Origin: Cycas panzhihuaensis
Lineage: Eukaryota; Cycadophyta
DNA length: 64,000 nucleotides
Reading direction: 5' to 3'
Assembly (NCBI GenBank): GCA_023213395.1
Contig: CM041465.1
Coordinates: 240,877,741 to 240,941,740, forward strand
Shown: one piece after another, positions 1 through 10,358 of the stretch
How the letters are laid out: each line of letters starts with the position of its first letter
Position numbering within the stretch: position 1 is the first letter of the stretch
Made by a program: the position numbers and the translations under genes
The notes under the pieces: model-generated
Told to the model about the DNA's origin: nothing
The model's input: only the letters and a program-made list of their open reading frames with translations
Database searches by the model: none

Positions 1-2334
1 GTTCTTACTAAGCCTACCATTATCAACTTGGACTTGAGTATAACATTCTTTTGGGTAGACCATGGATTACCGAAATGTCAACAGTTTATTCCTCCCTCTT
101 CAGTGAACTTAGGTTCGTCCATGAGGAACAATTGAAAATTATTAAGAAAAAGCCAAAACCCAATAAACAATTAGTTTCTCTTATTGAGACTTTTTCATAA
201 TCTAGTAAATCCTTAATCTCTTCAAAGTGCTTCTTTTAATCACTTGGTTTAGGTCAATACTTTGCTATTGAAGCCCCTTCTACTCATCCAAAAATAAAGG
301 ATGTGGATTTAGTTGAGATTGTCCCTTTGTCATTATGCTCCCCATTTATTTCTATTCCTTCAGACTCGATTGATTGGTCTTCGATTTCTTCTTCTTCTAT
401 TTCTGATGAAGAAATAACTTCTCATTCTATTTTATTTCATGGAGGTCCACCTCTGACTAAGCTTATTAGCATAAATGCCTTCCCTCCCATTCAGGCTTAT
501 TTCTTATAGGTTTTGTACTTGCCCTCAAGGGTAAATATAGTGGTTCCTAATGCTTCCTTATCTTTCTCTCGATCTTCTTTCTTTAAGATATGGTTGAATA
601 TACACGAGAAGAAGATGTTATTGCATTAATACTTGCACTTAGAATTAGGGGTCGAAGATATTCTTTCACCTAATACGAGAAAAAATAATCATAATACCCC
701 TACTAGAGTACAGGAAATGAACTCAATCTCCACTATTTCTTTCCCTTTCTATCCTTGCATGGATCCTTTCCATCCTCTCTTATCCTGATGTCTTTATCTG
801 ATTGACAGTATAGTGTGAATCATCAAGAATTTAACCAAACTTTTTCTTCAAATTGGGAATTTATCGATGGGCTTATTTTCTTTTCTCATATTCCTTTAAT
901 CATTGAGTTTATCCCCACCCATCTAAACTCTTTGGTTGATTCTCCTTCATATTTTAGGCCTTTCTCTTTGTCTACTTCTTTACCTATAAATCTTCTCCTT
1001 GTCAACCTCTCCTACATATACCATTTTAAAAATGACGAGGTAATTATTGAGCATCTAGTAGGTTCATCTCCTGGTTTCCCTCATGGGCATCATAAGTTGG
1101 GTTTCTCAAAAGTTATAGTTAATCATTCCTAACCCTGGGAGTCTACTACTTTAATGGAGCCTACCCCTCCTTATTTTGAGGAAGGAAATGCAATGCTTAT
1201 AGGACAAACCATTGATGTAGACTTAAAGATAGAAGATATTCCTAAAATTATTAAGTTGGGAGCTAATTGCACTCCCCAAGTGATCACTCATTCATACACT
1301 CCACAATGAGGATAAAATATGGATTGAAACTTTTCCTTTGCTTAATGAGCTAAAACTATAGGCAATCCCTTCTTCTCTCCAGTCTTCTCTTACTTTCTAT
1401 TGAGCATCGTTGTGCTTTTATCAAAGATCCTACTCATGATCGTATAAGCCTTTTGCTTTTTCTTGCGTTTGTGTTAATCATGAGTGTTCTATCATCATAT
1501 TTAGATCTTGTACTCTTGAGTCCCAAACTCAAAGGAGAACTTGGGCCCTCAGCCTTATTATATTTTCATCTTAAAAAGAGAAATACTTCTATCAACTTTA
1601 GGTATTTAGTCATTGGTTGAGATTATATTTTTATTTGATAGTACTTTACCGAAAGGATTACTTTTTAGTCATATATCACCTATTATCCTTGACTATTTTT
1701 ATTTATCCTTAGTTCTCTCTATTGATTTCTTGAAGTGGATACTCATTATGCTGCCTTCCCTTTACATTTGGAGACACTGTGATTTTGATCTCCTCTTTCC
1801 CTATAATTTAATTTCTAAGGATATTAGTATTTTTTAAACTCTAGATTCTATTAAAAAGGATAAATCCTTGTTGTGTTGAGTAAAAGAATTTCATAGTTAG
1901 ATGATTATGGTTCCCTTCTTATAAAAGAGGGAGAAAAGTGAATATGAAAGTAACAAAAAAGTTTTAGAAAAAAAGAAGAAAAAAAAAAAAAAAAAAGGAA
2001 GAAAGTGAAAAAGAAAGTATATTATTATCATCCTCTTATAATTCAGGGCAAGTCACATGATGGCTTCTTCTCCACTTATCTATCTATAGGTTGGGTTCAT
2101 TTAGATGAATTATTCAAGATTTTTAGATCTAACTACTTGGATCCACCATTGTCTTGGTTACGATTGAACCCTGTTTGACACCATTACTAGTATTCATCAT
2201 AATCATTCAAATTATGCTTCTTCTCTTTCCTCACCACAGTTAGAATTAATTTTATTTATTATCATCTCCTTATCAATTGATTCCCGTACCTTCCTTTATT
2301 GATTATACCACCTTCAAACTTTTATCCTATTATT
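1..2334 (+). pseudogene. Decayed Tat-type Ty3/gypsy pol, protease-to-RT linker remnant
   Basis: No intact reading frame. Around 1170-1200 the translation reads FEEGNAM, and the same FEEGNAM string occurs in the better preserved Tat-A element near 16735, just upstream of its reverse transcriptase, so this stretch matches the protease-to-RT linker. A reading frame over 815-1132 (105 codons) lies upstream of it in a compatible position. I could not find RT or integrase motifs between 1300 and 2334, so either they are too decayed or a deletion has joined the linker to the second RNase H. Strand follows from the FEEGNAM match and the RNase H downstream. An A-rich run lies at about 1975-1995. Assignment to Tat rests on that linker match and the next feature. 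Confidence 0.5.
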
Positions 2335-2745
2335 CTCATGGCATTGAGTATATTCACTAATGAAGGTAGTAGGAGAAACCCATGATTATTTGCTTCTACT
2401 TGGGTGGTTTATGACCAATCGGGAAGTCCCCTCCTTTCCATGGGATCTTTTATACTTAGGGTAACTAATAATAAAGTTGAGTATCTTGTTATTATAAGAG
2501 CCTTATCTAATCTATCTTGCTTTTATCTTAGACCTATTATTATGTATATTGATTCTTAGGTTATAGTCTATCAATTGGTTAGGATGTATCAGGTTTATTC
2601 TCCATGAATCCTTCTCCCTCATTATTAGGCTTCATCATTGTTGTCCCTTTTCACTTCAGTTACCATTCAGTATATAACTTATTTCCTTAACCTTAAAGTT
2701 GATGCTCTTATTTCCTTTATCTTAGATGATCATTTTGGTTAACTT
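2335..2745 (+). pseudogene. Second (archaeal-type) RNase H of a Tat-lineage gypsy element
   Basis: This domain degrades the RNA of RNA:DNA hybrids in addition to the RNase H fused to RT; it marks the Tat/Ogre gypsy lineage. The reading frame at 2340-2570 carries FTNEGSRRNP, a decayed form of the D-x-G-(S/A)-x-G-N-P opening, then a strand resembling VVYDQSGSPLLSMGSF, then TNNKVEYLVIIRALSN, matching the N-N-x-A-E-Y helix also seen at 20340 and 60450. The C-terminal part near 2690 (LKVDALISF) matches the usual K-x-A-D-A-L helix. Both the first acidic residue and the Glu-Tyr context are partly eroded and stops interrupt the frame, so it cannot be active. Confidence 0.72.
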
Positions 2746-2777
2746 TCATCTTTTTAGCTAGGGCCACCTCACTATGG

Positions 2778-3373
2778 AATGAGTATAAACTATCACTCTG
2801 TAATGAGTATAAACTATTGGTTTAAGAAGATATATATTCAAATAGTTTAGAGAGTAAGACGATAGGTAAAAGATTGAAATGAAGTATTTGAAAGGGATAA
2901 ATCCATATGGAAATCTTAGGCTGTGGAAGACCTTGGCAGGGGGCAAGTCCTTAAAAGCCTCTTGTCCCTAGAAGAAGCCAAAGAGGAATCCAATATACTT
3001 AGATGGCTAGTTATCTATTAAGAGAGATTAACTTTTCATTTGGGAAACAACTTGTTTTCTTTATGATATATTATATAAATGTGGAGTATATTCTATGTTT
3101 ATATAATCTATCAGAAGCATGATATGAGTTATATGAGTTTCTTTTTGGGGGATTCATATTATTCCATCTTCTACTTTTATAAACCTATTACTATTTGTTT
3201 CAGATGATTTTAAGTTTATAAAAATAGAATAAGTAAACCTTTCACCTTCTCCCTTTAGTATTTTGTTTGTTTTCTTTTCTCCACTCTTTCTCGTAATCTT
3301 TTTCTTTCCTGAACCACTGTACTCTAGAATGAGTATAAACTATCTTGTACTCTAGAATGAGTATAAAATATCA
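2778..3373 (+). repeat. Two pairs of the AATGAG..AAACTAT motif downstream of the RNase H
   Basis: The 16-mer AATGAGTATAAACTAT occurs at 2778-2793 and 2802-2817. It recurs at 3328-3343, followed by a one-base variant at 3356-3371; there it sits inside a 28-bp direct duplication (3318-3345 and 3346-3373). Related copies lie downstream of the second RNase H in every Tat element of the window. The 500 bases between the two pairs show no coding signal. Confidence 0.75.
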
Positions 3374-3574
3374 TATATATATCATGACAAAAATCCAAAA
3401 AAAAAATTATTATAACTACAAAAGAATAAAAAAAAAAAAATGATAAAATTATTACATGTTTCTTTGGACAATCAAGTTGATGAATGTATGTTATACTCAA
3501 CTCAAAAAGGAAAATAATGGGAAAAGGGTATAGGGACAAGTATTTATACACAAGCTTTTAAGAGAAAATGATTG

Positions 3575-3601
3575 ATATATATATATATATATATATATAT
3601 A
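3575..3601. repeat. (AT)n microsatellite
   Basis: About 13 uninterrupted AT dinucleotides, directly downstream (in antisense direction) of the broken antisense reading frame. Simple repeat; no further meaning seen. Confidence 0.95.
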
Positions 3602-3726
3602 ACAACAAAAAGTACAGTACATATGTAACTCATATGACTCATGATACATACTGAGGCTCATAAAATGCCTCTCATCTCCCTCCTATTTTCCTACATAATA
3701 CATGATACATTCATCTTCTTGATTCC

Positions 3727-5437
3727 TAATGAGATCCCTTTATGACATATAGATCTGCTCTCTCCCTTCTACCTGAAGTCTCCCTGTGTGTAGACTCACC
3801 ACGAGATGGAAGGTGGTGTCATCCCTACTATACTGTGGTAGTTACTAATGGAGTCTATCATGCTTCTACCTAAACCAATGTCATCCTATGTAAGTGTTAC
3901 CTTTTATCCTCATCTATCTTGAGCTCTAGCTCTTGTGTCCTTAGTTCTACTCTTATATCCATATAAAGACCTTAGGCTCGAACAACATGGTTGTAATAGT
4001 TAATATGATGTCCCTGCAATCTATGATCCAATATGTTCCATGTTGGTACCTCCTCTGATGCTAGAATGTAGGAGAATATCACCTCCAGTGTCCTTTATAC
4101 CTCCCTCAAAATCACCATCTCATCACCTACCTAATGAAAACATGTAATTCATGATTAGTTCCCTAGAATAGAAAGTCCTTAGCAAGTAAAAGCATGACAT
4201 GATGCAAGAAAAATCAATTAAATAACATACTTGGTGATCCCACTCCTCTTGCTGCCTCTTCTCCTATTACCTCCTTGACTAGTAGTGCTTCTCCTCCCTT
4301 TGGCTCATGGAAAGCCTCTTGGGTAGCCTCACCCTCTTCTACTATGCTCCCCCTACCTATACCCTATCCATCCATTGAGCCTAGCTCCATGCTTTGCATG
4401 GAGCCTTCTTTATCCTCCACAGGTACTCTCCCAAGCACTTGATGACTCCCTCCTACTCTCCCACTAGATGAGACACCTCCTCTGCCTCCTTGTCTTATCT
4501 CTCCACCACCCCTGGCATCTCTTCCACCTTGTCCTCCTCCATCTTACCATCTCCCTCTCCCTCACCCAATCGTAGGAGCCTTTTCTACTGCCACCCTCTC
4601 TATGGCATCCATCTCATCATTGCTCCATACTAGTAGCCTTACATAGGCATCCTCTATAAGCTATCTCCTTGTCATCTTGCTAAGGATAGGGCTATGTGTA
4701 CTCCTTTCCATGATAGTTAGCCTACTATAGATCTACAATCTCATGTGCCACCTGTTCATCCCCAGATCCATCATAGGCAGCTCTCCTAGTTCGTCTCCTA
4801 GTCTCATGAGTTGAGCATGATCATACAACTAACAAATTAATATAAAGTTGTATGAGAATCCTTCTCTTCTCATTCTCCTAATCTTGGATAAATGGTGACT
4901 AATATTGTTTACTATATACTATCTATAATTGATCTTGAGACACTTATTGCATCTCCTTACTACTCTAGTCTACTAAGCTAGAAGCCCTATGAAATTTTGG
5001 GTTCTAGTTGTTCTGTAAATGATGATTAGAGTAATAACCCTCCTAACCATAGGGATGCTAACTACTATTTGAATGGTCTCCACTGATATCCTGTGTTGGT
5101 CAATCTAGTTAGCAAACCTCGTCAAGTACTCGCTACATGCCATTAAGGACTCCTCATGAGTTAGTCTAATGAGCCTCACTAGCTCTTCATGCTAGCTAGC
5201 CTTTAGGATCCTCCCCACATCTCTCGAAGTGATCTCAATCTCTTTGATAGCTTGTACTTGAAATATGTTACATCCTGGGATCTAACAACTGATAAAATCA
5301 TGTAAGATATTATGCTCTATCATAAGATGGGTTAATCCACTCATCCGTGAGAGCCCACATGCTCTCAATTTCCCCTAGCCTACCTCATATAGTTGGATAA
5401 GTAGTTCCTTGATGGCTATCCCCTCATTCTCCTCATC
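3727..5437 (-). pseudogene. Unrecognised antisense protein-coding relic with one probable intron (~535 codons)
   Basis: Read on the minus strand, one frame runs from 5437 to 4231 (about 402 codons) and continues after a 104-bp candidate intron from 4126 to 3727 (about 133 codons). It is interrupted by roughly 22 stops, about 15 of them TAG, nearly all where Gln, or occasionally Arg, would fit. Between stops the sequence is protein-like: a helical N-terminal half (ELVRLIRLTHEESLMACSEY, then RLGDELGELPMMDLGMNRW), a Gly/Arg-rich stretch near 4540-4430 (DGGGQGGRDARGGG), an acidic linker, then a second helical part (TWNILDHRLQGHHINYYNHV). I do not recognise the family. It lies opposite to and downstream of the Tat second RNase H, the place where antisense additional ORFs are known in some Tat elements (maize Grande is the classic case). 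It could instead be a captured host gene or part of another transposon. The true start is unknown; upstream sequence turns AT-rich. Confidence 0.6.
4127..4230 (-). other. Candidate spliceosomal intron in the antisense relic
   Basis: On the minus strand the donor is GTATGT (GT at 4230-4229), a good plant donor, and the acceptor is TTCATTAGGTAG (AG at 4128-4127). Length is 104 bp and the intron is AT-rich, as usual in plants. Removing it joins the two reading frames in the same phase (codon split A|GT), whereas reading through meets a frame change. Splicing itself is inferred only. Confidence 0.5.
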
Positions 5438-5439
5438 TC

Positions 5440-6229
5440 AACTCTATCTAGGGCCTACATCATACCATTAAAATCATATTAATTTCTTCATTTCATCTTG
5501 AAATTTTAATTTTTAAATATTTTTTTCTAAGTAAAGTTCAAAAATGTGGTTGTGTAACTATAGATGCAACTTCATAATTAGAAAACACAATTTCACAATA
5601 AAAAACACAACTTATTTTAATTGTCCTAAATTATAAAGTTACATTTTTTATCCTGTTGTCATATTTTTCACTGTTTAATTGTATTTTTAGTGTAGCGTTC
5701 ATGGTTTTTGCACTATATCACTATGCTTTTTAGTTAGAAAAAAAAAAAAAAAAATGACCCTGACTCATTGGGTATCTAGCTCTTAACTCCATGTTGCTGA
5801 TGATGATCCTCTAGTGCTAGTCCTTTGTCAGAAAGAGCTCTTGAATGCCTCAAAAATAAAAGAAATAGCCCTTGGTCACCTCCTTTTCTCCTCCTCCCTC
5901 TCATGAAAATGAAATTCTTTTTCATTAATTTTCTTACAAATAGGGAGAGTTGTTTCTCTATTTTCTTAGGTAGAACTTTTCTTATTTTCCATAAAACCTA
6001 TCAAAGTAAATTAAGCTCCTTTTCAACCATCTTTCTCATCAAAATTATCTTGAAATGCTAAAAACTATTCATCTTTACTTTGATAGATTCAATTATCATT
6101 TTTGAGACCTAATTGTTTTCTCTTGGAGCTCATCTTCCTTTGGACACATAATTTGTCACCCTATGTTCAATCCTTTCACATAGATCTTTATGTTCATCTC
6201 CAAGGAATATAGTTCTAAATCTTCTTTCA
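5440..6229. other. AT-rich stretch without recognisable gene
   Basis: Contains an A-rich run at about 5738-5755 and a 78-codon frame at 5825-6061 that has no recognisable motif and is probably chance. It presumably belongs to the noncoding 3' region of the old Tat element, because copies of the Tat motif resume immediately after it. Confidence 0.5.
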
Positions 6230-6443
6230 CTTGTTAATAAGCTAAAACTATAATAGGAACTTCGCTTTGAGTCTCTTTTACCTATTAATAATCTTAAACT
6301 ATGACAGGGAACCCTCTAAAAATGATTATCAATGAGGTTAAACTATGATAATTGACCTCCAAAGGCCCTCACCCCATTAATAAGGTTAAACTATGATGAG
6401 TTTGATCCAAAAAGTCACCTATTAGTGAGATAGTAAACTATGG
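6230..6443 (+). repeat. Five spaced copies of the (A)AT(A/G)AGGTTAAACTATG motif
   Basis: Imperfect copies are centred near 6243, 6295, 6338, 6386 and 6432, spaced roughly 45-50 bp. The third and fourth (AATGAGGTTAAACTATGA and TAATAAGGTTAAACTATGA) are closest to the single copies upstream of the Tat-A and Tat-M 3' LTRs (about 20717 plus strand; 60030 minus strand). This ties the region to the 3' noncoding part of a Tat element. Confidence 0.65.
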
Positions 6444-6521
6444 TAGTCTATCCTTTTTTCTTTGGCAAGAATATTTCCCTCTGATGTGTGGTTAAGAAGA
6501 GATAAATTATGACTAGTTGTA

Positions 6522-6707
6522 TAGTAAAGTCCCATCTAGTTTGTGGGTATTTTAATAGTGAAGTGCCATTCAGTTTGTGGGCCTTAGATAGGTTTTCTTC
6601 AATGATAGATACCTAGTCCTTTTGGGTGAGTTTTTAGTGACAATAGATACCCAATCCTTTTGGGTAGATTTTTTATGACAATAGGCACCTTGTCTTTTTG
6701 GGTTAAG
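6522..6707 (+). repeat. Two short imperfect tandem repeat blocks
   Basis: About 6522-6588 holds two units of roughly 34 bp containing CAGTTTGTGGG or CTAGTTTGTGGG. Positions 6605-6642 and 6643-6680 are two 38-bp units containing CCTTTTGGGT, followed by a partial third unit to 6707. Noncoding; copia-1 inserted 130 bp downstream. Confidence 0.75.
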
Positions 6708-6838
6708 AGATGTAAATAATGGCATTTCGGTTCTAAAAAACTAGTCCTTTTAGGTAGGCTTATTAATAAAGCCTTTGTAGTTTCGTTAATATAGGGAGTT
6801 TGTTTCAAGGGCTTCTTCACTTCATCATTCATATAGTT

Positions 6839-7105
6839 TGTTAAAATATCACCTGACTAATGTAAATGTAATTAAATATTATATACAAATCTTTTTCATT
6901 ATTTGTTTGGGCTGACAAATGTAAAGGATATTTGATATTTTTGGTCTTACAGATCTATATATACTTGAATACCATTTATACTCTCATGCTTTTTGGATCT
7001 AATATAATCGATGTTCTGAGGTGGGTTTACCCACTGAATCTCCTTACATACTTATTTCTATGATTGGCATATACATATTTGATCCAGTTTGCTTTGATTT
7101 TAACA
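6839..7105 (+). repeat. copia-1 5' LTR
   Basis: Starts TGTTAAAATATCACC and ends GATTTTAACA, giving a perfect 9-10 bp terminal inverted repeat. A TATA-box-like TATATATA lies at 6956-6963 in the middle, the expected Pol II promoter. Partner of 25907-26173, same length. Confidence 0.95.
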
Positions 7106-7117
7106 TGGTATCAGAGC
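7106..7117 (+). other. copia-1 primer-binding site, initiator-Met tRNA type
   Basis: TGGTATCAGAGC abuts the LTR directly. This is the canonical complement of the 3' end of plant initiator methionine tRNA used to prime minus-strand DNA in most plant copia elements. Confidence 0.95.
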
Positions 7118-8715
7118 TTGTGGTTGTACGCTACTGCCAGGTGAGTCACATAGTGTTGTGATCTGATTATTGGACCTGTAGAAGTGTGGTGTCATGTAGA
7201 GCTAGTGCAGCCCTATTATCAGTTGTGTTGGGTATTTGAGAAGAGATTTGAAGGTGAATTGACCTTGAGGATATTGCAGATGCCCTATTCTAGTCTCATT
7301 TAAAGTTACCTTATATTATTCCTTCATTCCTCTTGCTCTATTGTCTTTATAGTGTTGTGCTATTGTTCCTTCGCATGCCCATTCCTATTTTACTATTCTT
7401 GCATCATTATAAAAACCTGAAGATTGTTGTAGAATGTCAGTATGTTGTGTTGACAACTACTTTACCTTTAATATTTATATTTAGCCAATCAAACTTGAGG
7501 CATTCTAGCTAATAACCATAGCACTCAGTCACACTTTATTTCCCTTCTCCTTTGTTTGCTTAGTCTCTATCTTTAATTTACATAGTTCTTTTTCAACTGC
7601 CTTTATTTAATACATTAATGGAATGCATATAAGTCTACGTCCTTTGTGTGATTCACCCTTCATGATTTGTGTTGTTGTGCTGCGAATAATATACAGTTAC
7701 CAGTTTAGAGTACAATCACACTACACAGTTTCCATTCCAGTATACACAATGTGCATTCAACTATCTCTTGTTTAGTGTCTGTGTTACTATGTATACATTG
7801 CATATAAGAAGTCACATATTTTATGTCTTCATTACTATGTATTCACTGCGTACAAATAGTCACATATTTTGTGTCTTCACTGTTGTGTATACACTATATA
7901 CAAGCAACTGCATGATGTTATGTATACTCTTTTTACAAGCAACTGCATTATTTACATCTTCACCATTGTGTATATAGCAGTCATGTGCTTGGCATCTACA
8001 CTATCTCCATTTTTATGTATATGTAGTGTATCCTAACATTCAATATTCAGACATGTAGGCAGTGCATTTTTTGGGTATATATGGTGTTGCATCTTTGTGT
8101 ATATATAGTACATCCCTACTGTCTATTAGTTCGTGTCATCATTGCTGCATCTTTGGTAGGGTACACTATAGTCTATGTCATTGAAATGAGCAGTGTTATG
8201 AATTCTTGGTATGCTTTTCATTAAGATGCATTTGCAGTTTTGTACTATACGCGATGCATAAGAATTAATACATACTTGTAATGTTTGGTGTTTGTCGTTG
8301 TTATTCTGAATGATGCATACCTCATTTACATTCCTTAACTACATTGGCAGTTGTGGATTATGGGTGGTTATTTCATTAATAGTTGTTGAGTTACTTTCTT
8401 TGATGGTTACAGATATGTGAAGTAACTTTATTAAGGAGGATTAATATTTGAGTAGTTAAGTTGAAGTATATTATGGGTAATAATCCCTTCCATTAAAAAT
8501 GGTTGGTATGTGAGATTATCTTGGGTGATTAGAAAGACATCTAATGATTGCATTAGTTCAAGAGTGCATTATATTATGTATTTTATAATCAGACTTAAGA
8601 TTATTTGGTTCAAGTGTATCAGGTGCTGAAGTTATTTGGATTAATTGATCTTGACTTGTGCTTTTAAGTCTGCTATTGATTGTATTTCTAAGTTGTTTTT
8701 CCATTGACTTTAATC
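7118..8715 (+). other. copia-1 untranslated leader with tandem repeats
   Basis: A 1.6-kb leader without a recognisable gene. From about 7775 to 7970 it contains imperfect tandem units of about 48 bp built around TCACATATTTT(A/G)TGTCTTCA, which decay into shorter TATACT..ACAAGCAACTGCAT repeats; the 69-codon frame at 7768-7977 is only the translation of these repeats. Long leaders are common in plant copia elements and would hold packaging and translation signals, but none can be named here. Confidence 0.75.
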
Positions 8716-9480
8716 ATGGAGAAGCTTACACTATTAGTTATGTTCAATGAGAATAATTTTAATGAGTGGAAAGCACACATGGAGCTTGTTTTAATGGTAA
8801 ACCAGCTATGGGGAATCACTAAGTCACTATTATTAAGCTTGCCTTTGGATGAAAAGGATCGTGTACATGTTGAAGAATGATAATTTATGGTTGTTGGCTT
8901 ACTTAAGTTATCTTTGGCCCTCAATCAAAGAGCTTTAGTATACAATCTTGAAACCTCATATGAAATTTAGACTAAACTATGTGAGACTTTTGAGAAAAAG
9001 AAGATTAATCATTATGTTGCCCTCATGATGGAATTATTGAGTGCAAAAGTAGAAGATGAAAATAACATTAGTGCCTTCTTAAATAAGATTACTGATTTGA
9101 GAAATAGATTTGATGAGCTAAAGACAAACTTAATAGATGATGCTTTGTTGTTTACTATTATTACGTCCAAGTTACCAGCTATATTTATCACCTTTCAGAC
9201 TATTTATGGTAGTGATGAAGCCATGGAAGGTGAGTCTTTTAAGTCATTGAAGAATTTGATCTTAGCTAAAGATGCCAAATTGAAGCATCATGGGATGCTT
9301 AGTGGATCTGTTTTAAATCAAGCTTTGATAATGAAGACACAAAAGAAGGATATAATCCATTAAAGTAAGCCTATATAGAAGATTAGTGAGACCTCTCGTG
9401 AAAAGAAGAAGTTCATAGGTAGGTGTAATTACTGTAAGAAGGATGGTCATAGGGAAATAAATTGTTAGATCAATAAATAG
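8716..9480 (+). pseudogene. gag: copia-1 gag remnant
   Basis: Structural capsid/nucleocapsid protein. It starts at an ATG giving MEKLTLLVMFNENNF, with the copia gag N-terminal N-F-x-x-W pattern (NFNEWKAHMELVL). A stop falls at 8878 and a long open stretch follows at 9025-9360 with the helical capsid pattern (NNISAFLNKITDLRNRFDEL). A complete CCHC zinc knuckle, CNYCKKDGHREINC, lies at 9424-9465. The stop right after the knuckle (TAG where Trp is usual) and another a few codons later look like G-to-A or C-to-T changes. The start was chosen because it gives the expected N-terminus. Confidence 0.85.
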
Positions 9481-10358
9481 GATAAGCGCAAGGTAAGCCA
9501 AGATGAGAAAGAAAAGAGTGTTGCAACACATTATATTCGAGGCTCAATAATGTCATCTAAAAAAGACTATTGGATCCTAGACTTAGGTGCTCAAAAAACA
9601 TCACATATCAGAAGCATATTTTTGATGCCTTAAATATAGGTTCAATTGATGCTAACACAATTCTTAGAGATGCCAGTGTTTTGCATGTAGAAGGTATTGG
9701 AACCATTTCACTTATAGGTGGAAAATTTGATGGTGTTTAGTACGTACCTTAAATGAAGTTAATTCTTCTCTCAGCCTCGGAAATCTATAAGTAAGGTATG
9801 AAAATAGAGCTCTATAAAGATAAAGTACAAGATAACTTTTGGGTGTTTGAGTCTTTTAAAACCCAGTAGGATTCTTATATTTTCATTACTAGTATTGATG
9901 ATGTGAGTAAATTATAGCATGAAAGATTAGGTCATCTTAACTATGGGATCATCAACTTAATGAATCAATTGAAAATGGTTAATTAGTTTACCTCATATTC
10001 AATGTTCAAAGGGTGATTGTGAGGGATGTATGTATGGAAAACATCATCATTATTCTTTTTCTAAAGATAATGCTTAGAGGGAAAAAGAGAAATTAGGACT
10101 TGTCCATACAGATTTGATGGGTCCATTATCTAGTCCTTCTATTTCTGGAGCTCGCTATATGCTTGTGTTTGTGGATGATTACAGTAGAAAAACCTAGGTT
10201 TTCTTTTTAAAGAATAAGTCTGATATATTTGATAGATTTTGTAAATGGAAAACTTGTGTTGAAAATGAATGTGGTATAAAGATTAAGATTTTAAGAAGTG
10301 ATAATGGAAAGGAGTATGATAATAATGCCTTTTATCAATCCTATCTTGCTAATGGTAT
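9481..10358 (+). pseudogene. pol: copia-1 protease and N-terminal integrase (before the nested insertion)
   Basis: Around 9568-9591 the frame reads YWILDLGA, the copia protease site W-x-x-D-S-G-A with Ser changed to Leu. Near 9918-9968 a decayed GAG-pre-integrase H-x-R-L-G-H is visible (HERLGHLNYG in another frame), and C-x-x-C appears as CEGCMYGKHHH near 10020. The integrase core follows: LVHTDLMGPLSS with the first catalytic Asp, FVDDYSRKT, and LRSDNGKEYDN with the second Asp near 10300. The frame stops at 10358 mid-codon because Tat-A inserted here; translation resumes in phase at 23589. Several stops and frameshifts make it dead. Confidence 0.88.

Noticed and set aside
4740-5251. Antisense relic as a gypsy or copia gag, or a plant mobile domain transposase
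   Set aside because: No zinc knuckle, gag helix signature or known transposase motif seen; left unassigned rather than forced into a family.
7768-7977. 69-codon Cys/Phe/Tyr-rich frame
   Set aside because: Translation of tandem repeats in the copia-1 leader.
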